A DNA stretch of 64,000 nt from Cycas panzhihuaensis (taxonomy: Eukaryota > Cycadophyta). A program made the translations under genes and the position numbers. Positions 33,857 to 46,191 of this stretch are shown here, piece by piece. The first letter of the stretch is position 1. Each line of letters begins with the position of its first letter. Under the pieces are notes generated by a model. It was not told the origin of the DNA. It saw nothing but the letters and a program-made list of their open reading frames with translations, and searched no databases. The stretch is taken from contig CM041465.1 of assembly GCA_023213395.1 (NCBI GenBank), positions 102,059,741 to 102,123,740 on the forward strand, read 5' to 3'.

Positions 33857-36197
33857 GTTAGTACCTCCACATGTGATAACTCCTCATCATTACCTTCCTA
33901 ACTCAATCCTTCTTCCCTCTAACTCATAGCCTTGGTTCATTGTCCTTTGCAACTAATGAAGCACTAATAGAAAATGGAAATAGTATGGGGTAAAAGGTCT
34001 CTTCATATAACATTTTTTTAGCATGATGTATTATAGACTTATCAAGGCTTACATCCTGACTAATAACAAGTTTTCTCCCTTACAAATCACATAGTTTATA
34101 AGTTATATTGTGATCTTAATACCCTACAAATATATACTTATGACTCTTGTGATCCAACATTTTATAATTTCATTTGGGGTATGTGTATGCATAATACATC
34201 CAAAGATCTTCAAATGGTTAATGATAGGTTTATGACTAGTTAATTTTTCTTTAGGAGTCATGCCATGAACTACTTTTGTCTGTACCTTATTCAATATATA
34301 AATAATAGTCTCCATAACTTTTACCTAAAATATAGGCAACAAGTTCTTCACATACACTATGCATCTTGCTATTTCTATTATGGTATGAATTTTTCTTTTA
34401 ACAATACTATTTTATTATGAGGTATATAGGACAATTAGTTCTTATTTAATACTATGATCTAAGTAGAATTAATTAAAGGTATGATTATCATACTCCTTGC
34501 TATTATTACTTAAATCCTAATTTTTTTATTGCATTTATTCTCAACATGTACTTTCTATTCTCAAAAGAAGTTGAACACTTAAGATTTACCCTTTAGGAAA
34601 TATACTTAGGGCTTCTTAGCATAGTTTTCTACAAACACCAAAGTATAGTAAGCCCTAGATATTAAAGGGTTTGAGAGTAGGCCCATTAAATTAGTATGTA
34701 TAATCTCTAGCTTCTCCTTGGCTCTTTAAGTATAATCTTGAGCTAAAGGATAATGATGATGCTTTTTGTGTATAAATTCTTCACATATACCCTATGAGCA
34801 AGAAATATGGGGTAATCCTTCTACCATTTACAAATGATTTATATGTATAATACTTTTATGATTAAGGTGATTAAGGAATTCACACCACATTTTACTCACG
34901 CCATTTGTATAGGCAACAAAAACATGGTTTGATTCTAAGCTTAAAACTTCTTGAACACCTAAAAATTGTCCTTCACTTTTTTAATATTGATGATAGAGAA
35001 ATTTTACTTTGGATCCTTAATTAAATATTTATCTTTATAAAGCTTAACCTTCATATTTTATTTACGTATCTCTTAAGCTAATAGAATATTCATTTTCCTC
35101 TTAGGTACATAGTACATAACCTTAAATTTTCCACTTAAAAGTAAGACAATATTAACATCCTTAATAAGCACTACACTTGTATCTCCAAGAATGATTTTTG
35201 CTTCACTAAGATTAGTATTCCAAGCATCAAAGTTCTACTTTTAAAAAGAAATGTGTTTCTGTACTTCTAGGTCTAAAATCTAATAGTCTTTTTTATTTGA
35301 TTTGACTGGAAAGGTTGATACTTCTATATAAAATAACTTACAACATCCTTTTCTATATTATTCTATTTTGCTTTACATTTATCCTTCTTTTGAACCAATA
35401 ATTCTTCTCCTTGTGGCCATCCTTCTTATAGTAATTATATTTACCATCAATCTTTATTTTTGCTTAAGATACATCTCCTAATTTTTAAGTAGGTATCCCT
35501 TCTTGAATACCATCCCTCTTTTATGTCTTTGTGACTAAGGCTTGGTTGGATTTAGAACTACTGAGTAAACTATGGTATTTGAACTTAGCATCCTTAGCCA
35601 GAATGAGACCCTTCAACTTCTCAAATGATTCACCCTCCATTATATCATTCCTTGCATAGATGCTTTGAAAGGTTCTAAATATTGTTGAAAATTTTGACAT
35701 GATTGATGCAAATAATATTACATTATTAATTATACTAGGCTATATCTCCTCTAGTTTATTCCTCAAATCTATTATTTTATTCAAATAGGCACTCATGCTA
35801 CTTTCATCTTCCACTATAACATTAAGAAGTTCTATAATTAAAGCAACATAATGATTTGTCATCTTTTGCTAAAATATTTCACATAATTTTATTCAAATTT
35901 CATTTGGTTTCTCTAGGTTGTAGACTAAGGCCCTCTAGTTTAATGTTAAAGATAGTTTTAATAGTCCTATAGTGATAAACTACTTCTCTTCTAGATTATT
36001 TCTTTCCTTCTCATCCAATGAAATGACAAGCAACTCATCTTTGGTAATCACCCATAGTTGATTCACCATTAATACCAACTCCATATTAATATTCCACTTA
36101 TTGAAGTTTATTTTATTAGAGATAACTTGAGGCATCATCTTCTCCATCATGAGAAGTAGGCTTATAAAAGAGGCTTTTATATCAAACTTCTTGACAT
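33857..36197 (-). pseudogene. copia 2 gag, protease and integrase
   Basis: From high to low coordinates: the Gag core at 36150-35650 (MMPQVISNKINFNKW, MELVLMVNQLWVI, ALIIELLNVIVEDESSMSAYL), a zinc knuckle with lost cysteines near 35420 (KYNYYKKDGHKEKNYW), decayed protease and pre-integrase, and the integrase core at about 34570-34120 (NNSKEYDNHTFN, NSIVKRKIHTIIEIAR, LPIF, KVVHGMTPKEKLTSHKP, INHLKIFGCIMHTH). The last open part is 34315-34124. In order with the RT piece at 29.6-28.9 kb this is one minus-strand Copia, opened by copia 3 and cut at its 5' side by the chromovirus at 36198. Confidence 0.75.
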
Positions 36198-36784
36198 TGA
36201 TATGGGAGTATTTAAACCTTTGTTATAACTTAATCCACTTTTTATCTTTTAAGTCTCTTTTATCTAAATTTTAGGGTCCACTAATTGAAGCATAACTTTT
36301 AATTTAATGGTTAGAGTTCAATCATTCTTATACCAACTTAAAGATCTATCTAAGTAGAATAGGTCAAAACTACAATTAGACTAAAGGCCCCATTATAGGC
36401 CCAAAGGTTTTTAGCCAAAAAAAGGTTTTAAAAATGTATAAAAATTAAGATTTATTTTACATGTTTAAAAATAACAATTAATTTTAGATTAGGTTTTACT
36501 TTTATATAAAAACCCTCAATAGTCTAGTTTTTTAGTATGACTTGATTAGAAATGTGGTTTTATTTAATATTTTAGATAATTAAGGAGTTTTTAGGGTTAA
36601 GGCTATAAGCTTTTGGACTTCTTGCTTTCATTTGTATGAATATAATTTTAGACTGTCATCTAATATATTCAATATAATAGAATAGAATTAGAAGTGAAAT
36701 AACTCTCCTTATTCTTTGGTTCTTCCTTATTTTAAGTTTGTGCATATGATATTGAATGTTTTCCTTACATGTATATTCTCATCA
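36198..36784 (+). mobile_element. 5' LTR of the chromovirus
   Basis: Starts TGATATGGG, ends CTCATCA. Aligns along its length with the 3' LTR, with many transitions, so the insertion is old. Confidence 0.85.
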
Positions 36785-36786
36785 TC

Positions 36787-36800
36787 TAATATCAGAGTGT
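36787..36800 (+). other. Primer-binding site of the chromovirus
   Basis: TAATATCAGAGTGT, a decayed TGGTATCAGAGC type site two bases after the LTR. Confidence 0.6.
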
Positions 36801-36959
36801 AGTTCAGCTCTGGGATTGATGAAAAGTTATAAAAGTTTGAGGTATTATGGCAAATATTTATTGAAAAAACTATAGAGGTAGTAGAATATTCCTATTGAAA
36901 GGTTAAGAAAGTGCTCCTTGGGGCTTATGAGACTTGTAGAAATCTTACAAGAGAAGATT

Positions 36960-38060
36960 TAGAACCCAATGTAGTTAAGTAAAGAGAATAGTAATAAAAA
37001 ATAACAATAAGAGGAGGAAGAGTAAATTGTGCTAAAATGAATAAAAATCTACAAAAGTTATAGGGAAGAACAGAACATCTTACGATCACAATATTAAGAC
37101 AAAGGCATGAAGGAAATACTAAGGAAGAAGAGGCATTAAATGATGATGGTGCATAACTAGAAGATGGTGAGCCATAAGAACCACAAATAATAAAAGAAAG
37201 ATTCTTAAAAATACTTGAAGATAAAAGTGATAGAATCAAGATTGACATTGTAGACTACTAGGGAAGTTTAAAACTATAAGAGTTAATAGACTGGCTAAAT
37301 ACCATGTAGAAGTTCTTCTAATAGAAGAGTATAACTAAAGAAAAGAAGGTAAAGTTTACATGCACAACTATTTTATGAGATCACCTATAGAAGAAGAGGG
37401 TGAAGATAGGTAAAGAAAAGATTAAAACATAAACTTAAATAGTTAAGAATTTAAAAGAGAATTTTTTACTGATTGATTATTCTCATACCCTCTTCACAAT
37501 TTCTATAACTTAAAGTAGAAAGAAGTAATAGTATATGACTATACAAATAAGCTCTATAAACTTTCCATTCATGTGGAGCATAAGGAGATAGATGAAAAAG
37601 TCATTGTAAGGTATATAAATGGTTTAAAATTTTTAATTCAAGATGAACTTAACATGTATAAAGTTAAAAACATGGAAGATGCATATCAATTAACATTAAA
37701 GGTAAAAAATAAATAAAATAGGTATGCTACTCAAAGGCCTTTTGTAATGAGAAGAGGTTTGTCACCTTTGTATAGAGGTAAATGAGAAACCCCCTATATA
37801 AGGGGAGAATCATCTAATAATATGGAAAAACAAGAAGGAGAGAGGCATAGAAGAATGTAAAGAGGAAGAGGAACTCAGAACCAATTCAGGAGAAGATAAT
37901 TTTTAGGAGCCCAATGGGGTAGAGGCTTTAATAGAAAAAGAAGATGGAGAAGACCTTTTGTTTATTTTAAATGTGAGAAAGAAAGACACAGGGCATTTAA
38001 ATGCCCTCGTCGCCACGATCAACAATCTTAGAAGCAGGAAGAGTATTTAAGAATGAATTT
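36960..38060 (+). pseudogene. gag: Chromovirus gag
   Basis: Plus frames show GSLK-ELIDWLNTM, KEKKVKFTCTTI, KKRVKIGKEKIKT, IDYSHTLF, LTCIKLKTWKMHI and, in the neighbouring frame, IQDELNMYKVKNMEDAYQLTLKV: the usual retrotransposon Gag core. Near 37965 a CCHC knuckle FKCEKERHRAFKCP is readable with one Cys altered. Particle protein; broken by multiple stops and frameshifts. Confidence 0.65.
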
Positions 38061-38169
38061 AGCCTAAAATAAAGATGGTAGTAAAGGAGTCATAGTAGAT
38101 GAAGGTAGGAGCTTAATGCTCTTAAAAACCATAATAGCACCAAGATGACAATCCATATAAGATAAAGGG

Positions 38170-38520
38170 AAAATGAAGATGAACGGTGATTCATGGCTAC
38201 AAACTAACATTTTCAGACTAAGATATACTACAAGAGAAAAGATATGCAAAGCTATAATTGATTATGGTAGTTGTGAGAATATGGTCTCCAATGAAATGGT
38301 AGAAAAGTTAGGATTGAGTTGTAAAGCACATCCACATGCATACCACATTTCCTAGTTCAAAAAAGAAAGTGATGTGGATGTTGACAAGAGATGAATGGTT
38401 AAATTTAGCATTAAAAAATCATATCAAGATGAGATATAGTGTGATGTGATCCTGATGGATATATACCATCTATTATTAGGGAGACCATGGTAGTACAATA
38501 GGAATGCCTTTCATAATGGA
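38170..38520 (+). pseudogene. Chromovirus retropepsin
   Basis: Open frame 38173-38355 contains KAIIDYGSCENMVSNEMVEKLGL, the Gypsy protease active site with the family DGGS reading DYGS, then CDVILMDIYHLLLGRPW, the LLGRPW strand, at about 38440-38490. The Asp is kept but the following Gly is lost. Confidence 0.75.
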
Positions 38521-38649
38521 AAGAATAATACTCATACATTTTAGAAGAATGGTGTAGAGGTAAAGTTATTACCATTTAAGGAAGAAAGGCATATGGAAAG
38601 TATGTTGACTGCTAAAGAGAATATAAAACATGTGTGAGAGGCTAGTATT

Positions 38650-39600
38650 TGTTATGCCTTGATGGCAAGACAGATAAAGGAGGATAGCACAAAGATACTA
38701 AGTAAGGTAGTAAGGTTACTAAAGGAGTGTAGTGACATTATACTAGATGAGTTACCTGATGGATTACCACCCATGAGAGATATTCAACACCAAATTAACC
38801 TAATCCTTGAGTTAAGTTTACTAAATCGGGTAGCTTATCAATTAAGCCCAATGTAGAATGAGGAGTTAAATTAATAAATTAGTGAATTAGTATAAAAAGG
38901 AATGGTGAGAGAAAGCTTGAGTTTGTATATAATTCAAGCATTGGTAACTCTAAAGATAAATGACTTATGGCAAATATGTGTTCTAGAGTGATCAACAAGA
39001 TAATAATTAAATATAGATTTTCCATACTATGTATGGATGATATACTAAATATATTGGCAAGTGCTTTCTACTTTATAAATATCAACCTCAAGAGTGGGCA
39101 TTATTGTATTCGAATTTATGAAGGGGACAACTAAAAAATAGTCTTTAAGATGAGGGATAGATTATATAAATGGTTAGTCATTCTATCCAGGATGTTAAAT
39201 GCCCTAAATGTATTCATAAGATTGATGAACATTGTGTTATGACCATTCATTGGTAAGTTTATAGTTGTATATTTTGATGACATTCATATTTTTGATAAGA
39301 CTAAGGATAAGTACTTAATTTACTTAAAGATGGTGCTTAAAGTATTAAGGGTAAAGAAGTTATATACAAATATGAAGAAGTGTAGGTTTATGCAAAGGAG
39401 CCTAGTAGTTTTAGGCTTTGCAATTTTATAAAAGGGATTATGAATAGACAAGGAGAAGATCAAGGTAATTATTAAGTCACTAACACCTAGGATAGTGATA
39501 GAGATAAAAACGTTTCATGGTCTAACTTAGTTGTATAGGAAGTTCATTAGGAACTTTAATGTAATTATTGTATCCATACAAATTGCATGAAGGGCATTCT
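38650..39600 (+). pseudogene. Chromovirus reverse transcriptase
   Basis: Starts with the pre-RT segment SDIILDELPDGLPPMRDIQHQINLI (open at 38659-38856), followed by RVAYQLSPM, ELVxKGMVRESLS, and the polymerase motif VVYFDDIHIFDK near 39270. KKCRFMQRSLVVLGF and KTFHGLT*LYRKFIRNF close the domain. The order is standard for chromoviruses. Many stops. Confidence 0.8.
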
Positions 39601-40300
39601 TAACAAATTGCATGAAGGGTAAGCAACCAACATGAACTAGGGAAGCATAGAATAAATTCCAACTCTTAAAGTAAAATATAATTAAGACACCAGTGCTCAC
39701 ATTGCCAGAAGGTCAATTATGATGCTTTATATGTTGCAATTAGGACCATGCTTAGTCAAGAAGAAAGACCTATGACATTTTCTAGTGAGAAGCTTAATGA
39801 TATAAGAAGAAGGTATTCAACTTATGACTTGGAATTTTATACCCTTGTCCAAGCTTTGAAGCATTAAAGGCATTATTTCATACTTAAGGAATTTGTCCTG
39901 TTCATTGATCACCAAGCCTTGAGGTATATAAATACCCAAAGGAAATAAAATATTAGGCATGCTAAGTAGGTATCCTGTTAGTAAAGCTTTGCATTTCTTT
40001 TAAACCATAAATCAGGCAAATAAAATTATGCTATTGATGCATTGAGTAGGAAAGTGGCATTATTAACCACCATGACAAATGAGGTGGTAGGATTTAAATC
40101 CATTAAGGATTTGTATGACTCAAACCCTGACTTTGGAATAATTATTAAGCACTATAAGAATCCTTTAATTGAGCGACATGGTTCTTTATGTGATGATTAC
40201 TCTATATAGAAAGGCTACCTATTTAGGGAAAGAAAATTGTGTATCCTAATGGGCTCTATGAGATAGAACATCATACAAGGGTTATATAATGAAGGTCTTA
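39601..40300 (+). pseudogene. Chromovirus RNase H and linker
   Basis: QEERPMTFSSEKLND, RRYSTYDLEFYTLVQALKH, FVLFIDHQALRYI and YAIDALSRK are the conserved Gypsy RNase H blocks, including FIDHQALRYI and DALSR. The linker to integrase (TTMTNEVVGFKSIKDLY) follows. Confidence 0.75.
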
Positions 40301-40949
40301 AAGAGTATTTTGGCTAAAATAAAATCATAGCTTTAGTAGAAGAAAAGTATTTATATCCTTGAATGAAGAGTGATGTGGCAAGATTTATAGCATGCTATAG
40401 GATATGCCAAATGGCCAAGGGACATGCACAGAATATTGGCTTATATATATCTTTATTAGTACCTAAAGGACCATGGACATATTTGAGCATAGACTTAGTA
40501 TTAGGATTACCACACACATAAAGAGGTAAGGATTTAACTTTAATCAGTGTTGATAATTTTTTAAAATTGGTTAATTTTATTGCGTGTAAGAAGACAAATG
40601 GTGTAGGTAGGATAATAGATTTATTATTGAAAGAGGTATAAAGTTGCATGGCATTTTGAAGACTATCACTTCATATCGGGATGCAAAGTTCTTGAGTTAT
40701 TTCTGGAAGACTCTATAGAAGAAGCTGGCAATAAAATTCCAATTTAGTAATGCTTACTATCTACAAACTAATAGAAAAACTAAAGTGGTGAGCAGAAGTT
40801 TAGGAAACTTATTAAGGTGCATTGTTGGGGAGAATCTTAAATAATAACATTTGGTATTAGACTAGGCAAATTTTGCATATAACAATTATGTGAATAAGTT
40901 AATAGGTAAATCATCTTTTTAAGTTGTGTATGGCAAAAATTCCAAGGGT
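40301..40949 (+). pseudogene. Chromovirus integrase, part 1
   Basis: The zinc-finger end ACYRICQMAKG is seen near 40395. The core begins PWTYLSIDLVLGLPHT (catalytic Asp in SIDLV) and continues to VVYGKNSKGV, the standard PFEVVYGxxP segment. The frame is cut by copia 4 exactly after this motif; the continuation DLVHLPIGENTSNYAKD starts at 46192. Confidence 0.8.
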
Positions 40950-40954
40950 GTATT
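40950..40954. repeat. Target-site duplication, left copy (copia 4)
   Basis: GTATT, identical to 46187-46191. Confidence 0.9.
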
Positions 40955-41154
40955 TGCTAGAATGACAATGCAAAGATAGATGAAGAATGCTTGATGATCA
41001 TTATTTAGAGATCAAGTGATTAAATACAATTAAGATTTGTAACTCCCCTTAAACCAACTTGTAACCGAAACATATCTGAGTGATATGTATCTTGTTAGTT
41101 ACATAAAGATACACACTTAACCTATGATATTAGATGAAACATTACATTCTAACA
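40955..41154 (-). mobile_element. 3' LTR of copia 4
   Basis: 200 bp, TG...CA in plus coordinates, flanked on the inside by the polypurine tract (minus strand ATTAAGAGAGGG at 41155-41166). Matches 45986-46186. Confidence 0.9.
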
Positions 41155-41168
41155 CCCTCTCTTAATGT
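41155..41168 (-). other. Polypurine tract of copia 4
   Basis: Minus strand reads CATTAAGAGAGGG directly before the LTR start TGTTAG; primes second-strand synthesis in this family. Confidence 0.7.
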
Positions 41169-41199
41169 TTTATCCTATTAACCCTATTTTATCTCTAAG

Positions 41200-42600
41200 T
41201 GTTTGAGACTTGTCTTTTTCCAATGATTTGGTTAATATGTCAGCCACTTGTTCATCTGTAGGGTAATAAACAAGATCAACTTCCTTATTTTGGATTTTTT
41301 CTCTGAAAAAGTGGTGTTAAACTTTGATGTGTTTAGTTCTAGCATGAAATATTAAATTTTTAGTATGTTTGATGGTATTTTGATTATCACAGTAAAGTGT
41401 TGTTGCTTCTTTTTGAGGTTCCATTAGATCGTTCATGAGTTGTCTAAACCATACAGCTTTAGTAGTTGCACTGACTACTGATTTATACTCAGCTTCTGTG
41501 GATGACAATGCTATAGTGGCTTGTTTTTTGCTGCTCCAAGATATTAATAAAGATCTTAGGAAGAAACAATGCTCACCGATTGATTTCCTTTGCTCCTTGT
41601 CACCTACTTAATCTAAATCATAGAATCCTATCAGTTAAAGAGATTTTTCTTTTAGAAATTAGTTTCAATTCTATTATTCCTTTTAGATACCTCAAAACCT
41701 TTTTTGTAGCATTCCAGTGTTTTGTTCTCAGGTCGTTCATGTATCTTGATATCAGACCTACAACATATGAGATATCAGGTCTGGTTACTATGAGGTAGAT
41801 GAGATTGCCAATGAGTAGTCTATACAAAGTGGCCCCAACACAAGATTCCTTCTCATCTAGAATCAAGTTGTAGTTCACTTCCATGGAAGTGGGACATGGG
41901 TTGTAATCTTCCATTCAAAATTTAGTTAGTAAGTCTTTAATGTACTTGCTCTGGCACAAAGTGATTGAATTACTTTGTCAATTAACTTAGATTCCTAAAT
42001 GGTAGTTAAGAAGCCCTAAATCAGTCATCTTAAATTTTCTCTCTAGTTGATAATTTATATCAGATATTGATTCTTCATCATCACCTGTGAGAATCATATT
42101 ATTAGCATATACTACTATAGTGACTGTACCATTCCTATTTTTTATATACAAACTTGAGTTTAAGTTGTTTTTATGGAAGCTATACTTATAGAGATGGCTA
42201 CCTAGTTTGATATCTAATGCACGGGGAGCCTATTTCAGTCCATATAGTGCCTTTTCTAGTTTGTAGACCAAGTGCTCTTGTCCCTCTTTGACATAACCCT
42301 CAGGTTAAGTCATGTAGACTTCTTCTTCTTTTATTTCGCCATTCAGGAAGGTACTTTTTACGTTCAGTTAGTCTTCCCATTTTTTTGTGCTACTAGAGCT
42401 ATAACTGTTCTTATTATGTTCAATTTAGCCACTGGAGAGAAAGTCTCTTCATAATCTACACCTATTATTTGTGTGTAACCTTTTGCAACTAGCCTAGCTT
42501 TGTATTTTTCTATTTTTCCATTAGATCCCTTTTGATTTTATAGACCTATTTACAATCCATAACTGATTTGATGGATGGCAGTTTAACCACTTCCCAAGTC
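41200..42600 (-). pseudogene. copia 4 reverse transcriptase and RNase H
   Basis: RNase H at 41508-41317: MSSTEAEYKSVVSATTKAVW, LYCDNQNTIKHTKN, FHARTKHI. RT end at 41914-41618: CPTSMEVNYN, ATLYRLLIGNLIYL, TRPDISYVVGLISRYM. The polymerase motif region lies near 42100 (plus GCATATACTACTATAGTGAC, i.e. V-V-Y-A before the usual DD). LGIKQAPRAL-like text at 42190-42240 and the KWVYKIK-like start near 42540 complete the domain. Stops and frameshifts present. Confidence 0.75.
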
Positions 42601-43720
42601 TGGTTTTTTATAATGGAATCTAGCTTAGCGTCCATGGCTTTTCTCCACTCAACATGTTCTTTTGCTTCGGTGAATGATTATGGTTCTACATGGCTGAATA
42701 AGGCTCTTGGTTTTTGACTCCTTGTTCTATGGGGAAGTATTTCACCTTTACCTTCCTCTATATTTTTGAGGCACCACTTGGGAACTCTCTTTTCTTTTTT
42801 GCCTTCTTTGGTCCTTGATTCTTTTGGAGAGACTTTTTCATCCTCTGGAGTAGATTCTAAGTGAGAACCTTGAGGTGAAATAGACTCTTCTAAAATGTCT
42901 TTTGAAGTTATGCTAGATTCTTCTTCTACAGGAGTAACTAGAGGAGCTATATAAGATGTTTGCTCTATCATTTGGATTTGACTTGTAATTTCTTCTTTAT
43001 CTTCTTCATTAAAAATAACATCTCAACTTATATATACTTTGTTTGTTTTTAGATCTATGCACTTGTAGGCCTTGGAATTTTTGTTATATCTAACCATAAT
43101 GCATTTCAAACTTTTTGAAACTAGCTATACTCTTTTTTTATTTGGTATGTAGATAAAGGCTTGGCTACCAAATACTTTCAGGTGACTTATATCTAGATTC
43201 CTTCCAATCCATACTTCCTCTAGAGTAAGATGATCTACTACCTTAGTTGGACTCTTATTCAATAAGTAGCAAGCTATTCTGATTGCTTCAGCCCAATATG
43301 TTTTTGGAATATTTTTTCCATGTATCATGCTATGAGCCATCTCTATGATGACTCAATTTTTCCTTTCTACTACCCCATTAGATTAGGGTGTGTATGGAGT
43401 TATGAACTGCCTCCATATTCTATTAGCTTTGCAATATTCTAAGAGATCTTTGGAGATGTATTTGCCTCCACCATTGGATCTTATACATTTGATTTTAGCA
43501 TCAGCCTCTAGTTCAGTTTTAACTTTGAATACATCAAAGACCTCTGATTTAGTATGTAAGAAGTAAATATAGATTTTCTTAGTCAAATCATATATGAAAG
43601 TGATGAAGAATCTACTTCTATTGATGGAATATGGGGTAAATGGACCACTCAAATCAATATGGACTAGCTTTAACTTTTCCTATGCTTGTCATTTACTTTC
43701 ATGGAATGGTAGCCTGTGTT
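42601..43720 (-). pseudogene. copia 4 integrase and C-terminal linker
   Basis: Core at 43652-43383 (MSGPFTPYSINRSRFFITFIYD with the first Asp kept nearby, IKCIRSNGGGKYIS with the second Asp reading Asn). The segment at 43340-43125 has TYWAEAIRIACYLLNKSPTKVV and HLKVFGSQAFIYIPNKKR. An acidic, Glu/Ser-rich tail at 42971-42678 links to RT. Standard Copia order; the D-to-N change and stops mean it is inactive. Confidence 0.8.
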
Positions 43721-44340
43721 GTTTACCATACTAGAAATTTTTACATACAAAATTACTTGATGTGATTAGAGGCAAACCAATTACTAGACCTTTCTTCTCC
43801 ATATTTTTTAATTTTTCCCATAGGAAGATGACCATACTTCAAATGCCACATCTTATCATTAAGACTTACTATAATATAAGATTTTACATCGAGCAAAATA
43901 GGATGTGATAACAGCCTATCTAGGTCACTGCTTTCAACCACTTTTGCAATTACATGGCCATTATTTTTCATGTCAAGGATATAATAGAATCCTTTTTCAT
44001 CAAATATAGTACTCAACCCCTTTTTTAAAAGTTGGGAGATAGATAATAAGTTCATTTTAAAACTAGGCACTAAAAGTACATTTATAATTTTTTCAACCTT
44101 GTCTTTTATTTTGATGGTAATGGTTATGACTCCTTTAATTTCAAGGGAGTATTAATCTCTTAATTCTGCTGATTTATCATAAGTGTATAGTTGTAAGTTT
44201 TCGAACCATTCTTCTTGATTGGTCATGTGGCATGATGTTCCTGAGTCAATGTACCATATGTCCTTATCTTGGAGGCTTACTTCTAGGGCAATAATGAAGG
44301 TTGTTTCCTCCTCTTCATCATCACCAGTCTATTCCTTATT
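43721..44340 (-). pseudogene. copia 4 protease and pre-integrase region
   Basis: 44070-43753 is open: MPSFKMNLLSISQLLKKG (protease C-terminal strand VPxLxxNLLSxxQL), a middle part, then MWHLKYGHLPMGKIKK, the first His pair of the integrase finger. Upstream the protease active-site region reads W-Y-I-D-S-G near 44260 (plus CTGAGTCAATGTACCAT). Confidence 0.7.
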
Positions 44341-45228
44341 ATAGTTCCTCATTAATCATTTACCTCTTTAGATATTTGCTTTCTTGCATTAGTATGGAAA
44401 GTGTCCTGATTGGCCACAATGATAACACACATTAAATACCCTACAAGAACTAGCAAAATGACCAGTCTTACTGTAATTATAACAGATCCTCTGAGTAATA
44501 CTGTGACCTCATCCTCTTACATCTTGCCAATGACCTCATGATGGAGCATGACCTTCAGGAGTTCTTTCTCTTCCTCTACTATGTCCTCTAAATCCCAAGT
44601 TCAGTCTAGAGGCAAAAGCATCCTCAAGTTCACTTGTATCCTCATATCTTTTGTTTCTTTGCTCATGTTTTAATAGCAATCCTGTCAGAGTATCCATTGT
44701 CATTGTTACTATTTAATCAGTATTAGTGATGGTATTTATTGTCATATCGAATGATTTGAGTAATTTTCTAACCACAAGTTCCACCAACTCTTGATTTGAA
44801 GCTGGAGCACCCACACTAGAAAAATCATTCCTTAGTGAAATTACTTTATGCATAAAATCAATGATAGTTTCAGACTCCTTCATGTGGAGTTTAAATAGTT
44901 CTTATTTTAAGGCTCTTATCTTAGCCTTATTCTTTTGTCTATATAAGTTCTTTAGGCATTTCCAAATACTTATATTAGAGTACAAATTTTTAACATATAT
45001 AAGAAGTAGATTAAAAATTAAAAATTTCAATATTATAACCCTTATATTATCTTGTTCTTCCGAACTAATTTGATTAGGCCCAACATCCTTAGGTTTGGCT
45101 TTAACCCCTATTGTAATTCTCCAAGCATTTTTTTCTCTAAGAAGGGTCTTTCTCTTTATTTTATAAATATGGTAGTTGGTGTTAGTAAGATTATCATTAT
45201 CAGATAGAGCTAAGATAGAAGAAGCCAT
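44341..45228 (-). pseudogene. gag: copia 4 gag
   Basis: Starts at ATG 45228-45226: MASSILALSDNDNLT, YHIYKIKRKTLLREKNAW, open to 44902. It continues with helical Gag text and ends with two CCHC-type zinc knuckles at 44480-44370 (CYNYSKTGHFASSC, first knuckle with a Cys-to-Tyr change, and CYHCGQSGHFPY*C). The N-terminus matches the gag at 63719 (MVSSILALNDEDKLT), so both belong to one family. Stops and frameshifts after 44902. Confidence 0.8.
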
Positions 45229-45970
45229 TTCTGAAGGAAAAATTATGTTTTAACTGCCATAGGTCGTATAACGGTACAAATTTTTATATGGTACCTAAAC
45301 GGTATAAATGGAATCGAGACCTACCTCAAATGAAAGGTCTTGATGAGTAAATTAGAGATTTACAATTATTTTTTTGAAACAGTTTCTAATCTGGAAGAAA
45401 AATGGCCCAAAATCTCCAAAGGGGCGATTAGGGTTTTTTACTATTTTATAAAAATCTCAAAAAATCTTCAACGAAAAACTTCAAAAGATCATTCACTTGA
45501 GTCATATGCTCTAAACAAAAGATTTTGGATAGTGTTTACTTGGAGATTCAATCAAATTTGAATGAAATCTTTAGATTTCCTTCCAAACCTGTGTGGTTAG
45601 TAAAAGGCCAAAACCCTACTTCAAACAACCTCGGATCACTTTGATGCAAAAGAGAAAAATGTAGAGGACATTGAGATCTTCAATCTGGGTGAATTTTGTC
45701 GAATTTTGAGACCCTAAAATTTTTGAGTTCGTACGACTGTACGGTTCTATACAGCCAATTTCGCATCCTTCTCGTACTTGCTTTCTTCTATGCTTCTACT
45801 TTGCTTGAGGTGTTCTTGTATTCCTCTTACACTCCTTCTGGTGCTTGCTTCCTTCTCTACTTCTACTTCATTTGAAATCCTTTATCTTTCTCCTCTACAA
45901 CTTGTCCTAAAGTTGTACTTGTCTTCCTTTCTCGATTTTGTAGAGACCCTCTCTCAATCACACAGAATGA
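45229..45970 (-). other. copia 4 untranslated leader
   Basis: About 740 bp between PBS and gag ATG without a long frame. Short GTAC-containing inverted repeats occur at 45262-45310 and 45730-45755 (CGTACGACTGTACG). Confidence 0.6.
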
Positions 45971-45985
45971 CCTACTTTGATACTA
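45971..45985 (-). other. Primer-binding site of copia 4
   Basis: Minus strand TAGTATCAAAGTAGG next to the LTR, a decayed TGGTATCAGAGCAGG. Confidence 0.75.
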
Positions 45986-46186
45986 TATTAGAATGACAAT
46001 GCAAAGATAGATAAAGAATGCTTGATGATCATTATTCAGAGCTCAAGTGATTAAATATAATTAGGGTTTGTAACTCCCCTTGAACCAACGTGTAACTAAA
46101 ACATATTTGAGTGACAAGTGCCTTGTCAGTTATATAAAGATACATGCATTAACCTATGACATTGGATAAAACATTACATTTTAATA
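45986..46186 (-). mobile_element. 5' LTR of copia 4
   Basis: 201 bp, aligning end to end with 40955-41154. Terminal TG has become TA and CA has become TA in plus coordinates. Confidence 0.9.
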
Positions 46187-46191
46187 GTATT
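46187..46191. repeat. Target-site duplication, right copy (copia 4)
   Basis: GTATT, identical to 40950-40954. Confidence 0.9.
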
